Below the pieces are notes generated by a model, which saw nothing but the letters and a program-made list of their open reading frames with translations, was not told the origin of the DNA and ran no database searches. Of a stretch of 64,000 nt of DNA, positions 27,255-36,000 are shown in pieces (position 1 is the stretch's first letter; each line of letters opens with the position of its first letter). This stretch comes from Clostridiaceae bacterium (GTDB taxonomy: Bacteria > Bacillota > Clostridia > Lachnospirales > Lachnospiraceae): positions 62,001 to 126,000 of the forward strand of contig CAJTGE010000004.1 of NCBI GenBank assembly GCA_910575795.1, written 5' to 3'. The translations under genes were made by a program, and so were the position numbers.

Positions 27255-27510
27255 TTCCATCTCAAGAAACGTGAAGGGGGTTGGTGCCACGGGAAAGGCC
27301 AAAGTTCCTATCCGCGGCGGCGATTGCACCCGGCACCTGCCCTGTGTTAACTACTGCGTGGCCGCGGTATCCTTGGATCCGGCAGGCTAAGCTGTAGCTG
27401 TATCGTAGGGCATTGGAAATCCTGGCCCTAAAGGTTGGGAAGCCCCGACCGACCTACGGGTCGTTCGGTGGAGGCATCACAAATCGGGTACCATATTTTC
27501 TTTGCCAGTT
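27255..27510 (+). mobile_element. Orphan TnpB-like 3' end with right-end hairpin (possible omega/reRNA)
   Basis: One frame reads KVPIRGGDCTRHLPCVNYC, then after stops GNPGPKGWEAPTDLRVVRWR and HHKSGT, which recalls the decayed C-terminal read-through of IS605-type TnpB genes. It ends in a hairpin, CCGACCGACC-TACG-GGTCGTTCGG, in the right-end arrangement that TnpB uses as guide-RNA scaffold. No TnpB body is present. Recognition is by pattern only. Confidence 0.35.
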
Positions 27511-27512
27511 TC

Positions 27513-27525
27513 CATACTTCCCGTG
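27513..27525 (+). promoter_or_regulatory. CATACTT box
   Basis: CATACTTCCCGTG, 50 bp before the 27563 start. Confidence 0.5.
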
Positions 27526-27562
27526 AAACCAATCAGGAATTTGAGACAGGAGGAAGGAAACA

Positions 27563-27835
27563 ATGTTTGAGAGTAGGAAAGATAAGAAATTCGTTAATAA
27601 AACATTAACAGAGCGATACAACAGCATGTTTGAAAGCTACGTGGTATCGGAAAACCTGAAGGAGACGGCATGTCTCATCATGTTCCGCTTCATCATCGAC
27701 GGCTTCAGTGACGGAATGTACATCTGCAACACCATCGCCCATGAGAACAGGTTTGGCGACGGGCACGGGAGTTTTTTTTTACGGCAGAGGACGTGACGGA
27801 GGACGGAAGGATGGAGGTCGCACTGGGATGGGATT
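27563..27835 (+). pseudogene. Small hypothetical protein split at a T9 run
   Basis: ATG with ACAGGAGGAAGGAAACA opens MFESRKDKKFVNKTLTERYN. At TTTTTTTTT (27772-27780) the natural reading moves to the next frame, TAEDVTEDGRMEVALGWD, ending in TGA 27833-27835, which overlaps the guanylate kinase start. One extra T would restore about 90 residues and couple the two genes. Confidence 0.5.
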
Positions 27836-28418
27836 GATTTTTTATGTGCTGGGAAAAAGCGCGTCGGGAAAGGACACGGTTTTCAAGAGAATTCTTAAGG
27901 CTGTGCCGGAAATGAAAAAGGTGATCCCGTATACGACGCGGCCGATCCGAAAAGGAGAGCAGGACGGAGTCGAGTATTTTTTTTCTACGGAAGAGGAGCT
28001 TAAGCGTCTGAAGGAAGAAAATAAGGTCATCGAGATGCGGACCTACCAGACAGTCCTTGGCCCCTGGAGCTACGCTACCGTCCAGGATGGCCAGATTGAC
28101 CTGCTTCACCATAATTACCTGATGATCGGGACGCTGGAATCGTATCAGAATACGAGAGCGTATTTCGGAAAAGAGAAGGTAATCCCTTTTTATCTGGAGG
28201 TAGGGGACAGGGAACGTCTTGAAAGGGCAATGGAGCGGGAGCGGCAGCAAAAGGAGCCGAGATATACAGAGGTTTACCGCCGTTTTAAGGCGGATAAGAC
28301 AGATTTCTGCAAGGAGAAGTTGCGGCTCGCGGAGATTGGAAAATGGTACGAGAATACGGATCTGGAAAAATGTCTGAAAGAAATTCTGGATGAGATTCAC
28401 CACTATGTATCTATTTAA
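27828..28418 (+). CDS. Guanylate kinase-like protein, 196 residues
   Basis: Family reaction is GMP to GDP with ATP. P-loop GKSASGKDT (about 9-17), the GMP-contact segment PYTTRPIRKGEQDGVEYFF (about 38-57) and the lid region are present; length is close to chromosomal Gmk. A plasmid copy beside the PARP gene is unusual. The start overlaps the preceding reading frame. Confidence 0.8.
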   Translation: MGLIFYVLGKSASGKDTVFKRILKAVPEMKKVIPYTTRPIRKGEQDGVEYFFSTEEELKRLKEENKVIEMRTYQTVLGPWSYATVQDGQIDLLHHNYLMIGTLESYQNTRAYFGKEKVIPFYLEVGDRERLERAMERERQQKEPRYTEVYRRFKADKTDFCKEKLRLAEIGKWYENTDLEKCLKEILDEIHHYVSI

Positions 28419-28475
28419 TATCAGGTGCAGGATTCTCGCGGCTTCAGTCGTGAGGCGAATGCGCCTGATATTAAA
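28414..28475 (+). repeat. Hairpin with CTTCAGTCGTGAG core, copy 1
   Basis: A 12-bp outer stem TTTAATATCAGG/CCTGATATTAAA encloses an inner hairpin at 28435-28454. The same inner core occurs at 43776 and 44359. The form recalls IS200/IS605 subterminal palindromes. Confidence 0.55.
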
Positions 28476-28501
28476 CACCGTTGTCTGGCAGGATGTATTC
28501 C

Positions 28502-28508
28502 CATACTT
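28502..28508 (+). promoter_or_regulatory. CATACTT box, orphan
   Basis: No intact gene follows; a 22-codon coding scrap (KVVFAVLDGRGFNVMWKIIE) lies just after it, so this may be the promoter of a lost gene. Confidence 0.3.
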
Positions 28509-28702
28509 AATTTCCAGAAAGTGGTGTTCGCCGTGCTGGACGGAAGAGGTTTCAATGTGATGTGGAAGATCATCGAAGGCTGAAAGAGACAAAACAACAA
28601 AAACATCATTTCTCAAGACAGGGCAGTTTATCTCCGCCCTGCTTTTTTTGTGCCTGTTCCCCGGCCCCGTATAAACAGCCTCCATAGGCCGTGATCCGTC
28701 TC

Positions 28703-28715
28703 CATACTTCCTATG
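28703..28715 (+). promoter_or_regulatory. CATACTT box
   Basis: CATACTTCCTATG, 48 bp before the PARP start. Confidence 0.55.
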
Positions 28716-28750
28716 AACCAAAATTAAGAAATCTGAGGAAGGAGAAAATA

Positions 28751-30118
28751 ATGGAAACAGCAGAAGCAAGGAACTACAGGAAAACAGGGGAAATTACAGA
28801 GGTGAAAGGTGATGCCGGGACATCCGTTCTGGGCATGGAAGGAGGCTTTACAGGGGACAAGATCCCCCATGGCTATGTGGAGATGACCTTTGTGAAGGAG
28901 ACTGCCACAGGCCGGGGCCGGAATGAGAAGTTCATCATGGAGGACATGGGGAACGGCACCATGAAAATCACGGAAGGGCGTATCGGGATCACAGTCGGGC
29001 GCTACAAGCCCCGCGTATCCTACCGTCCAGTGAGTGAATGGGATATGGTCTACCGGTCCAAGGTGTCCAGGGGCTACCTTGCGACAAGCACTCATAAACT
29101 GGGGCGTGTGGAAGTGAAGAAAGGCGGGAATGGAAACGGAGATGGGCAGAGCTATGCGCCTGCCAGTGATCCGAAAGTCCAGTCTTTTATCGAGGAACTG
29201 ATGCGCTACCAGAAGCAGATGTTCGATGCCTCCTATACAGTCAAGGTGGACAACATCTCAGACGAGATGATCGCCTTGGGGGAGAAGATCTTAAAAGAGA
29301 TCGTTTCCGGGCAGGAGGATATGAGCCTGGCAGAGTTCAATAACAAACTGAAACTTCTGTTTGCAGTTATCCCGAGAAGGATGGATAAGCTGTCAGAGCA
29401 TCTGGCAAAGCACAAAACCGATTTTGCTGGGATCGTTGCCGATGAGCAGGATCTGTTCGACATCATGGTGTCCCAGGTACGGTCCTCTGGAAACCATGTA
29501 GCACGGGAGAAAACAGCCTTGGAAGCGAACGGCATCACCATGCGCATTGTAACCGGGGATGAGGAGAAATTCATCAAAAAGCTGCTCGGGGACAATGCGG
29601 GGAAGTACGTGGAAGCGTACCGTGTGTCCAATAAGAAGACCGAGGAGGAGTTTGAAGGCTTTGCAGAGCTGTTCGGCCTGGAGGCCGGGAACGGTATCGT
29701 CCACCTGTTCCATGGGACAAGGAACGAAAACGTCTGGTCCATCCTGACAACGGGTCTGAAGAACCGCCCGCCAAAGGACGCGGTGCTCACCGGGAAGGCA
29801 TACGGCATAGGGACCTATTTTGCCCCGGACGCTATCAAATCCCTTGGCTACACGTCGCGGATCGGCTCCAAGTGGGCAAACGGCACCTGCAGATGCGGGT
29901 TCCTCCTGATCTGTAAGGTGGCGGTCGGGAACGAGGATACCTACTATGACGGGCACCTGGGATGTGACCATTCCCTGGACGCGGAAAAACTGGAGCAGAT
30001 CGCCCCCGGGGCGTTATGCACCTGGGCGAAGTCCAAGTATTCCGGGTTCCGTATGGATGAGGTCATCGTCTACCAGGATGCCCAGTCCACCATCGAGTAT
30101 ATCGTGAAGATGGGCTGA
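28751..30118 (+). CDS. Poly(ADP-ribose) polymerase-like protein (WGR - regulatory helical - ART domains), 455 residues
   Basis: PARPs transfer ADP-ribose from NAD+ to proteins or nucleic acid ends. N-terminal WGR-like domain (about 35-115) includes MKITEGRIGITVGRY. A helical PARP-regulatory region spans about 130-250. The catalytic domain has the full H-Y-E triad: LFHGTRNENVWSIL (H321), GIGTYFAP (Y356) and DEVIVY (E437, in the position of the PARP1 glutamate of NEYIVY). This is the DNA-damage PARP1/2/3 layout without zinc fingers. AAGGAGAAAATA sets the start. The next genes encode a small protein and a nuclease-helicase. Confidence 0.9.
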   Translation: METAEARNYRKTGEITEVKGDAGTSVLGMEGGFTGDKIPHGYVEMTFVKETATGRGRNEKFIMEDMGNGTMKITEGRIGITVGRYKPRVSYRPVSEWDMVYRSKVSRGYLATSTHKLGRVEVKKGGNGNGDGQSYAPASDPKVQSFIEELMRYQKQMFDASYTVKVDNISDEMIALGEKILKEIVSGQEDMSLAEFNNKLKLLFAVIPRRMDKLSEHLAKHKTDFAGIVADEQDLFDIMVSQVRSSGNHVAREKTALEANGITMRIVTGDEEKFIKKLLGDNAGKYVEAYRVSNKKTEEEFEGFAELFGLEAGNGIVHLFHGTRNENVWSILTTGLKNRPPKDAVLTGKAYGIGTYFAPDAIKSLGYTSRIGSKWANGTCRCGFLLICKVAVGNEDTYYDGHLGCDHSLDAEKLEQIAPGALCTWAKSKYSGFRMDEVIVYQDAQSTIEYIVKMG

Positions 30119-30174
30119 CGGCAGCGGCACCAGTAATGAAAAAAAACAAAAAAGAATATGAGAAGGAAAAACTT

Positions 30175-30783
30175 ATGGCAGAGAAAGAGAAACCTAAATT
30201 TACGCTCAAGGAAGAGCATATCAGGCTGATCGGGCGCCTGAACTTTAAGGTGTACCCGGATACGGAGTATAATGACCCGTTCATCCCGGAGATCGACCGG
30301 AAACGGCCGTTCGGGAATAGCGACGCCCTCCATGACGTCCTGGATATCCTGGAATGTGAACGGGATGAGGAAGGATGCTGCAGCGCGGAGGATGTGGACC
30401 ACGCGGAGGACCTGCTGGTCGAGCTACCGCTCGCCCTTGAAGTCATCGTGCAGAACCGGACCTTTACACCCGGAACGTATGAGGTGGAGGGGTACGGGAC
30501 GTACAGCAATTACCGGATGATGAGGAATTACAAGGTGCTCAAAGGGGTGCTTTCTGAGATCAGGGAAACCCTCCGTAAGACAGGCAAGGACCGCAGGAGG
30601 GTGGAAATGCTGAGGACGCTCTGTATGAACGTGATGGAGGATGATCCGTGGCGCATCATTAAGGATATCAAGTGCCAGGCGGACGCAGATCCGGAATGTG
30701 CGAAATTCCGCGAGGTATTGAAGAAACACAGGAAACTGGCACAGAACGGGAAGCCCACCAAGGCCGGGAAACATGCAGGTTAG
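30175..30783 (+). CDS. Hypothetical protein, 202 residues
   Basis: Start 30175 has GAGAAGGAAAAACTT; an in-frame ATG at 30136 lacks a ribosome site. Charged, helical, no recognised domain; the tail is Lys-rich (HRKLAQNGKPTKAGKHAG). It sits 56 bp after the PARP gene and 98 bp before the helicase, so probably one operon. Confidence 0.5.
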   Translation: MAEKEKPKFTLKEEHIRLIGRLNFKVYPDTEYNDPFIPEIDRKRPFGNSDALHDVLDILECERDEEGCCSAEDVDHAEDLLVELPLALEVIVQNRTFTPGTYEVEGYGTYSNYRMMRNYKVLKGVLSEIRETLRKTGKDRRRVEMLRTLCMNVMEDDPWRIIKDIKCQADADPECAKFREVLKKHRKLAQNGKPTKAGKHAG

Positions 30784-30881
30784 GCAGAACAAAAAAATCA
30801 GATGCCCGCACAGGCGGGAAGAAAGGAGGAGCCGCTGCGGCACAGCAGGATAACAAAAAAACGCGGCGGTAGTAAAAACAT

Positions 30882-33722
30882 ATGGAACAGGCAAAGTTCA
30901 AGACGACGGAGGTTACAGCACTGCAGGAGGAAAAAGACGCGGCGGAGTCCGGGCTCATCAAAAAGAAGAGCTCCGAGTTCCGGGGGGCTTCCAGGTGCAG
31001 GGAGTTAAGGAAGTATGACGGGCTGAGCGCCCTTTTAGATACCGCGAAGGGGGCGAGCTATGACGACGCCATACTGGTAAAGGACATCATGCGCGGCTAT
31101 CTGGCCGGGGACTTCCAGATCCATGAGTTTATGGGCCTGGTGGAGGAAGGCCTGGATGACGGGCAGATGCTCCTGCCGGGGCAGAGGAAGGCCAAGGCGG
31201 AACGGCTCTGCGCCCTCCTTACCCGGGCGGCATCCTGCGAGACGAGGAAGGCGACCTTCGTGAAGCCCGGAACGGTCATCGCGGGAAGTTACGAGGTAAA
31301 GGCATGCCCGGATGCAGTATTCACGGGCCTTGATGAGATTGAGCTGGTGCTCTATCGGTCCGGGAAACCATCCGTCACACAGAAAGGGAAGAAACAGGAC
31401 GCTTCTGTCGGGAGCTGCCTGGAGCTGTATTTCCTTTTAAGGTATGCGCGTATCATGGTGCCAGACGGGGAGAAATGGAAAGTTAAGGCTTCTTACTACT
31501 TTATGCGTAAGTCCACGGACACGTCAACAGGCATGCCCGATATGGATTTCTTTTCCGGGAAAGGCGGCAATATCGTGACCCTGGAGGAAGAGTATGTAGG
31601 CGGGAGCCACGCAAAGACACCGATAGACGAACAGTTCCTGGCGCAGCTTGAAGAGTTTGCCGAAGGGACGGATGTACTGCAGGAGGATTCCTGCAAATAT
31701 TGCAAGATGTATACGCAGTGCTTCTGGCAGAAAAGCCCGAAAAAGTATGAGAAAAAGATACTGGAAGGCAAGAAGGGGACGATCACCCCGTCAGACGCAC
31801 AGCAGGCCGTCATTAATTTTCGGGAAGGCTACTGCAAGGTGAACGCGGGGGCCGGAACTGGAAAGACTGAGTGCATGACCGAGCGCGGCGCCAGGATGTT
31901 CGCAGATGGGACCGACCCGTCAAAGATGCTGTTCATCACGTTCACGGAGGCCGGGGCTACGGAGATGAAGGAACGCCTGGTCAGAAAAACACAGGCCAGG
32001 AGCCTCAATATCAGGCTGGAGGATATCCAGGCGATGACGTTCAACTCCTTCGACTTCCAGATTGTGAAGGAGAACTATAAGGAGCTTGGCTTCGCGTGGC
32101 AGCCGAGGGTAATTGACCGGGTACGCAGCCGCGTGCAGATTACAGAGATACTGAAGGAACACCCGGTTGACGGGCTGGACTACTTAAACTACACGATGAA
32201 GCAGGGGGCACTCATCTTCATGGAGCGGACCTTTTCCATTATCAAGGAGGAACACCTGGATCCGTCAGACCCGAATGCCCAGGATACATTACAGGACGCG
32301 CTCCGGGAAGCGGGGTACGCAAATGCTGCAGGGGCAGTGCCCATGCAGGAACTGTTTGACCGCTATAAGGACTATGATGAGGCGCTTAGGAAGGACTGCC
32401 TGGTGCAGTTTGCTGACCAGGAGCCTTTGGCAAACCAATTCCTTGACGCGCATCCGGGATACCTGGAGGAGCGTTACGGGTTCGAGCATATCATCGTGGA
32501 TGAGTTCCAGGACAGCAATGACGGGCAGTTGGACAAGATCAAGCGGCTGTGCGCGTGCGGGACGTTTAAGAGCCTGATGGTGGTCGGGGACGACTCCCAG
32601 GCGATCTACTCTTTCCGGCATACGTCGCCGGAGAACATGATCCACTTCTTTGAGAAGATGGATGTGGATGGCACGGAGTTGTTCCTGACAGAAAACCGGA
32701 GGAGCCGGGAAGAAATCATCACCGTGGCCAACGGGATCAATGACCTGAATAAAGAGAAAGTACAGAAGACCATGGTGTCTACCAGGGGCTACGGCGGAAA
32801 GGTGGTTGTAAAAGGCTTCTTTAAAAAAACCGACGAATACGCCAACATTACCAATCAGATCCAGGCTCTGATCGATTCCGGTATAAAGCCGGAGCAGGTT
32901 GCCTTCATCGCGTACACAAGAGATGAGCTTTCCGAGATGAGCGCGGCGCTGGCAAAGGAAGGGATCCCGTGGGTGATGAAGAACCCGCTGCTTCTGATGG
33001 AGAACAGCCGTGTCAAAGCCGCCATTTCTTTGGGGATGTCCTTCTATGAGCCGGAGGCGACGAAGGGGTATTTCGATTACCTGGTTGCTGAGTACGACGG
33101 GGAAGCGGAAGAATTTCTTGACCCGGAGGACCTGAAGGCGGAAGTCGAGTCCATGCAGGCTGATTTTATGGCGCTGGAAGACCTGCCGTTTGATGTACAG
33201 AGGGCGAAGTTCCATGAGTATCTGGACGCCATCCGGGGCGAAGATGAGATCTACGCTTATTTCCTGGATCTCCTGTATGACAACGAGGACTTGCAGAGTG
33301 AGCTGGAGTACCTTCTGGACTTCACCCGTTACGGGGATAAGGAAGAGAAGAAGATGGAGCAGGGCTATGAGGGAGTGGTGCTTACGACGGCGCATTCCTC
33401 CAAGGGACTGGAGTGGGATTTTGTGTTCAATTCCATTTCCAAATACGACAGCGAGCACCTGCATAAAACCACGAAACTGGCAACCGCAAGGAAAGAAGAG
33501 ATGCGCAGGCTGATGTTCGTCTCCATGACCAGGGCGAGGGAGGAGCTGTTTGTTTCCGGCCAGTTCATCTGCTATGGGAACAAGGAGGGCGGCTACACCC
33601 AGAACCAGTTCCTGCAGGAGATCTACGGGATCCTGGGAGAGGACTATGACCCGGTTGATCACGAGGCGGAGAAGAAAAAGGCTGAAAAGGCCTCTACGAA
33701 AAAGAAGAAAACGGCTGCGTAA
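30882..33722 (+). CDS. Cas4/RecB-like nuclease fused to UvrD-family helicase, 946 residues
   Basis: Residues about 115-300 look like a PD-(D/E)XK nuclease: CPDAVFTGLDEIELVLY supplies the acidic core, and CKYCKMYTQC (about 270-280) plus C119 could hold an iron-sulfur cluster, as in Cas4 and AddB. The SF1 helicase follows: Walker A NAGAGTGKT (about 321-329), VDEFQD (about 538-543), GDDSQAIYSFR, TAHSSKGLEWD and MTRAREEL. The pairing is functionally like AddAB in one chain, but with the nuclease N-terminal. It probably resects or repairs DNA ends. The Lys-rich C-terminus is disordered. Confidence 0.8.
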   Translation: MEQAKFKTTEVTALQEEKDAAESGLIKKKSSEFRGASRCRELRKYDGLSALLDTAKGASYDDAILVKDIMRGYLAGDFQIHEFMGLVEEGLDDGQMLLPGQRKAKAERLCALLTRAASCETRKATFVKPGTVIAGSYEVKACPDAVFTGLDEIELVLYRSGKPSVTQKGKKQDASVGSCLELYFLLRYARIMVPDGEKWKVKASYYFMRKSTDTSTGMPDMDFFSGKGGNIVTLEEEYVGGSHAKTPIDEQFLAQLEEFAEGTDVLQEDSCKYCKMYTQCFWQKSPKKYEKKILEGKKGTITPSDAQQAVINFREGYCKVNAGAGTGKTECMTERGARMFADGTDPSKMLFITFTEAGATEMKERLVRKTQARSLNIRLEDIQAMTFNSFDFQIVKENYKELGFAWQPRVIDRVRSRVQITEILKEHPVDGLDYLNYTMKQGALIFMERTFSIIKEEHLDPSDPNAQDTLQDALREAGYANAAGAVPMQELFDRYKDYDEALRKDCLVQFADQEPLANQFLDAHPGYLEERYGFEHIIVDEFQDSNDGQLDKIKRLCACGTFKSLMVVGDDSQAIYSFRHTSPENMIHFFEKMDVDGTELFLTENRRSREEIITVANGINDLNKEKVQKTMVSTRGYGGKVVVKGFFKKTDEYANITNQIQALIDSGIKPEQVAFIAYTRDELSEMSAALAKEGIPWVMKNPLLLMENSRVKAAISLGMSFYEPEATKGYFDYLVAEYDGEAEEFLDPEDLKAEVESMQADFMALEDLPFDVQRAKFHEYLDAIRGEDEIYAYFLDLLYDNEDLQSELEYLLDFTRYGDKEEKKMEQGYEGVVLTTAHSSKGLEWDFVFNSISKYDSEHLHKTTKLATARKEEMRRLMFVSMTRAREELFVSGQFICYGNKEGGYTQNQFLQEIYGILGEDYDPVDHEAEKKKAEKASTKKKKTAA

Positions 33723-33831
33723 GGCAGCCTGGAAAGGAAAAACCATTGTTTTGGAAAGGGCTTGGGGAGATATTTCCTGGGTCTTTTTTTTACAGAATGG
33801 GAAATGATTTAATCAAAAAGAGGGTTTAATT

Positions 33832-33851
33832 CCCCGCAGCTTGCTGCGGGG
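33832..33851 (+). repeat. CCCCGCAGC palindrome
   Basis: CCCCGCAGC-TT-GCTGCGGGG, a 9-bp perfect stem followed by TAGTTCATTT. The sequence type is common in IS200/IS605-derived palindromic elements. Confidence 0.45.
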
Positions 33852-33950
33852 TAGTTCATTTATAATTCGGCAAAGCGGAAAAATGCCGAAAAAAATAAAA
33901 AACAAGCTATAAAACAATATTTTTTCGCATAATCCGTATCTTTTTCATCC

Positions 33951-33982
33951 AAAAAGCCTGGAAATTGCCCCGGGCTTTTTTT
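33951..33982 (+). terminator. Rho-independent terminator
   Basis: AAAAAGCC/GGCTTTTT stem, followed by a seven-T run. Confidence 0.7.
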
Positions 33983-34036
33983 GGCGGATAACGTTTTCTC
34001 TGGAGAAAAATTAGCCTCCATGTGGCTGCCCCTACC

Positions 34037-34049
34037 CATACTTCCCATG
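34037..34049 (+). promoter_or_regulatory. CATACTT box
   Basis: CATACTTCCCATG, 57 bp before the 34094 start. GGCGGATAACG lies 50 bp further up. Confidence 0.5.
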
Positions 34050-34093
34050 AAACATCAAATCAGGAATCAGAGAAAAAGGAGATGAGAAAACGG

Positions 34094-34480
34094 ATGTTTA
34101 ACATTGACATGGAAAGACTGATGGATCTTGTGGAAGAGGAAAATAATGTGTTTTCTGACTACCAGCGCAAAAGTAAAACCCTTTATACAGGGGGATCTTA
34201 AAAGACTGGCAGAGCGGAAAAAGGATCTTGAATACGCCTATCATTACCACGAAAGGAGAGAGGACGCAGTGCGGGCGGTCATTGAGGTTTCCCGGCTTGA
34301 TAAAGATCAGGTCAACCGACTCTATATTGCCGGACGTGCTGTCAAGCGCTGGAGGATCCGTACAGAATGGCCAGGCTGCTCCCTGATACTATGCAAAGGC
34401 AGATTGAACGCTTCATCTTTGGACCTTCATCTGCTCCATCTTTGATCCCATTGCGGATGCTGGAAAAATTAAGTTTCTAA
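34094..34480 (+). pseudogene. Hypothetical protein with two compensating frameshifts
   Basis: ATG 34094 (site AAAAAGGAGATGAGAAAACGG) opens MFNIDMERLMDLVEEENNVF. The sense passes to another frame around 34165 (VKPFIQGDLKRLAERKKDLE, then YHYHERREDAVRAVIEVS) and back to the first frame near 34350 (EDPYRMARLLPDTMQRQIER) to end at TAA 34478. Joined length is about 128 residues. Function unknown. Confidence 0.5.
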
Positions 34481-34506
34481 AACAAATTTACAAAAAAGGA
34501 GAAAAA

Positions 34507-34938
34507 ATGGAAAAGAAGATCAAAGTAAGAAGCTACACGATGCAGGGGGACAAAGACCAGGAGTATTTCTTTGACGATATCAGAGAGGCCCTGGAGAAGT
34601 ACGTAAAAATCAGGGATAGTATCCCGGATTTCTGGAACCGCCCACAGCTCTGGCCGACCATCTGGGTCAATATGGAAGAAGGGTTCCTGCGGGTTCACAA
34701 CTTCGCTTTCTGGGATGTGACGGCTGATTCCATTGAGAAATACCTGGCAGAACGGATCATCGATACGGATGACCTTCTGAGCAGCCTGACGGCAGCGTCC
34801 GAGACAGGAAAGGAAGGCAGGAAAAAGACTGATAACCTGGAAGAGTTCACGGACCAGGAGAGCGGCATCGTCGTGTACCGGAGCCGGGACATAGTGATCT
34901 ACGACGCGAACGATGATATGGCCGTGCTCCAGAATTAA
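34507..34938 (+). CDS. Hypothetical protein, 143 residues
   Basis: ATG preceded by AAAAAAGGAGAAAAA. Contains RPQLWPTIWVNMEEG in the middle and an acidic C-terminus. No recognised domain. Confidence 0.55.
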   Translation: MEKKIKVRSYTMQGDKDQEYFFDDIREALEKYVKIRDSIPDFWNRPQLWPTIWVNMEEGFLRVHNFAFWDVTADSIEKYLAERIIDTDDLLSSLTAASETGKEGRKKTDNLEEFTDQESGIVVYRSRDIVIYDANDDMAVLQN

Positions 34939-34974
34939 GCTGTCAGTGGGACAGTATACCGGCTGCCCGAATAC

Positions 34975-34994
34975 GGCGTGATTGTGATCACGCC
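34975..34994 (+). repeat. Perfect palindrome GGCGTGAT/ATCACGCC
   Basis: 8-bp arms with TGTG between, located 38-57 bp after the 34938 stop. No T run follows, so an operator or RNA hairpin are both possible. Confidence 0.4.
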
Positions 34995-35071
34995 AGATGG
35001 CTGGTGTTAAAAATGACAGGCTGACCTATAGTGACTGTGGCTGGAGATACCAAAAAAGGAGAAGAAAAATT

Positions 35072-35338
35072 ATGAAGGTATATTACACATTCGGCACGGA
35101 TGAGCTCTTCCCATTCCGTGGCGGCTGGGTCGAAATCAAAGCTCCTACTATGCGGGAAGCGCATGCTGTGTTCCGGGAGAACTTTCCGGACCGGCCGAAC
35201 CAGATTTCAGTACTGCTGAACTGCTCCGATTATTATACGGAGGAGGAGTTCGAAAAAACGAGCATGACAGAGAAAGGCAACCTTGGAGCATTCTGCCACA
35301 AAAAACTTTGCGCCAAAGGAACTGATATTGAAAAATAA
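35072..35338 (+). CDS. Hypothetical protein, 88 residues
   Basis: The start has AAAAGGAGAAGAAAAATT. The sequence MKVYYTFGTDELFPFRGGWV with later LLNCSDYYTEEEFE and a GAFCHK ending is a pattern I recognise as recurrent in clostridial phages and plasmids, without known function. Confidence 0.6.
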   Translation: MKVYYTFGTDELFPFRGGWVEIKAPTMREAHAVFRENFPDRPNQISVLLNCSDYYTEEEFEKTSMTEKGNLGAFCHKKLCAKGTDIEK

Positions 35339-35360
35339 TACAAGAAAAAGGAGAAAAAAG

Positions 35361-35798
35361 ATGAGTAAATTTTACGGAAAGACATGCAACTTCGCGTTTG
35401 CATCCAGAGAGGAAGAGTACCGTACGCTCTTCCCCAACAAGGAACTGGAAGCGGATTTCGACAATATCGACAGCTGCCTTCTGTGGGCTGCCTATGTCGA
35501 GTTTGTGGAAAGCGTAAGGACAGACACCGTGCTGATCTGTGAGAAAGACAGCATGAAGCCTGTCATGTGGATCCAGAACCGCGACAACCTGCTGGAATAC
35601 GCCTGGGCGACGCTCACCGACGTCAACATCGACGAGGAAGAGCGGACTGAGCAGGACTGGTTCATCTTCCCGGCCGGGACAGACAGAGAGGAGATCTGGC
35701 AATGGTTTGATGAGCGCTACAGCAGGGGCGTCGGGGAGCTGATGTTTGCCGGTTCCCCTTGGAAGGAACTTCCTGAAAGCACAGAATGCTATGCCTAA
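35361..35798 (+). CDS. Hypothetical protein, 145 residues
   Basis: ATG with AAAAAGGAGAAAAAAG. An acidic and aromatic protein; the C-terminal third (WFIFPAGTDREEIWQWFDER) includes a short helix-rich motif. Third of three consecutive small genes with the same leader style. Confidence 0.55.
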   Translation: MSKFYGKTCNFAFASREEEYRTLFPNKELEADFDNIDSCLLWAAYVEFVESVRTDTVLICEKDSMKPVMWIQNRDNLLEYAWATLTDVNIDEEERTEQDWFIFPAGTDREEIWQWFDERYSRGVGELMFAGSPWKELPESTECYA

Positions 35799-35892
35799 CT
35801 TACTGGCTTAGACATGGATTCCCGAAGCAGGAATGGGATATAGCCATTTCCCGGAACAAATCGTGTAGTGCCAGTAAAAAAAGTTTTTTCTT

Positions 35893-35940
35893 TAAGCCAG
35901 CCAGAGTGGGTGGCTGTCTTTTTTAGCACAAAGACAGCCT
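35893..35940 (+). terminator. Overlapping terminator hairpins
   Basis: AGCCA/TGGCT followed by CTTTTTT, and alternatively GGCTGTCTTT/AAAGACAGCC. The two pairings exclude each other. Confidence 0.5.
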
Positions 35941-35949
35941 GGTCGTTTC

Positions 35950-35962
35950 CATACTTACTGTG
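35950..35962 (+). promoter_or_regulatory. CATACTT box
   Basis: CATACTTACTGTG, 51 bp before the 36001 start. Confidence 0.55.
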
Positions 35963-36000
35963 TAATCCAAAAAATAAAAGATATTGAGGAGGAAACAAAA

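Noticed and set aside
27255-27510. Group II intron or riboswitch
   Set aside because: No domain V-like AGC...GUUC hairpin and no aptamer core recognised; the TnpB-end reading fits better.
32289-33746. 485-codon minus-strand frame
   Set aside because: Exactly antisense to the UvrD helicase motifs; a GC-rich shadow frame.
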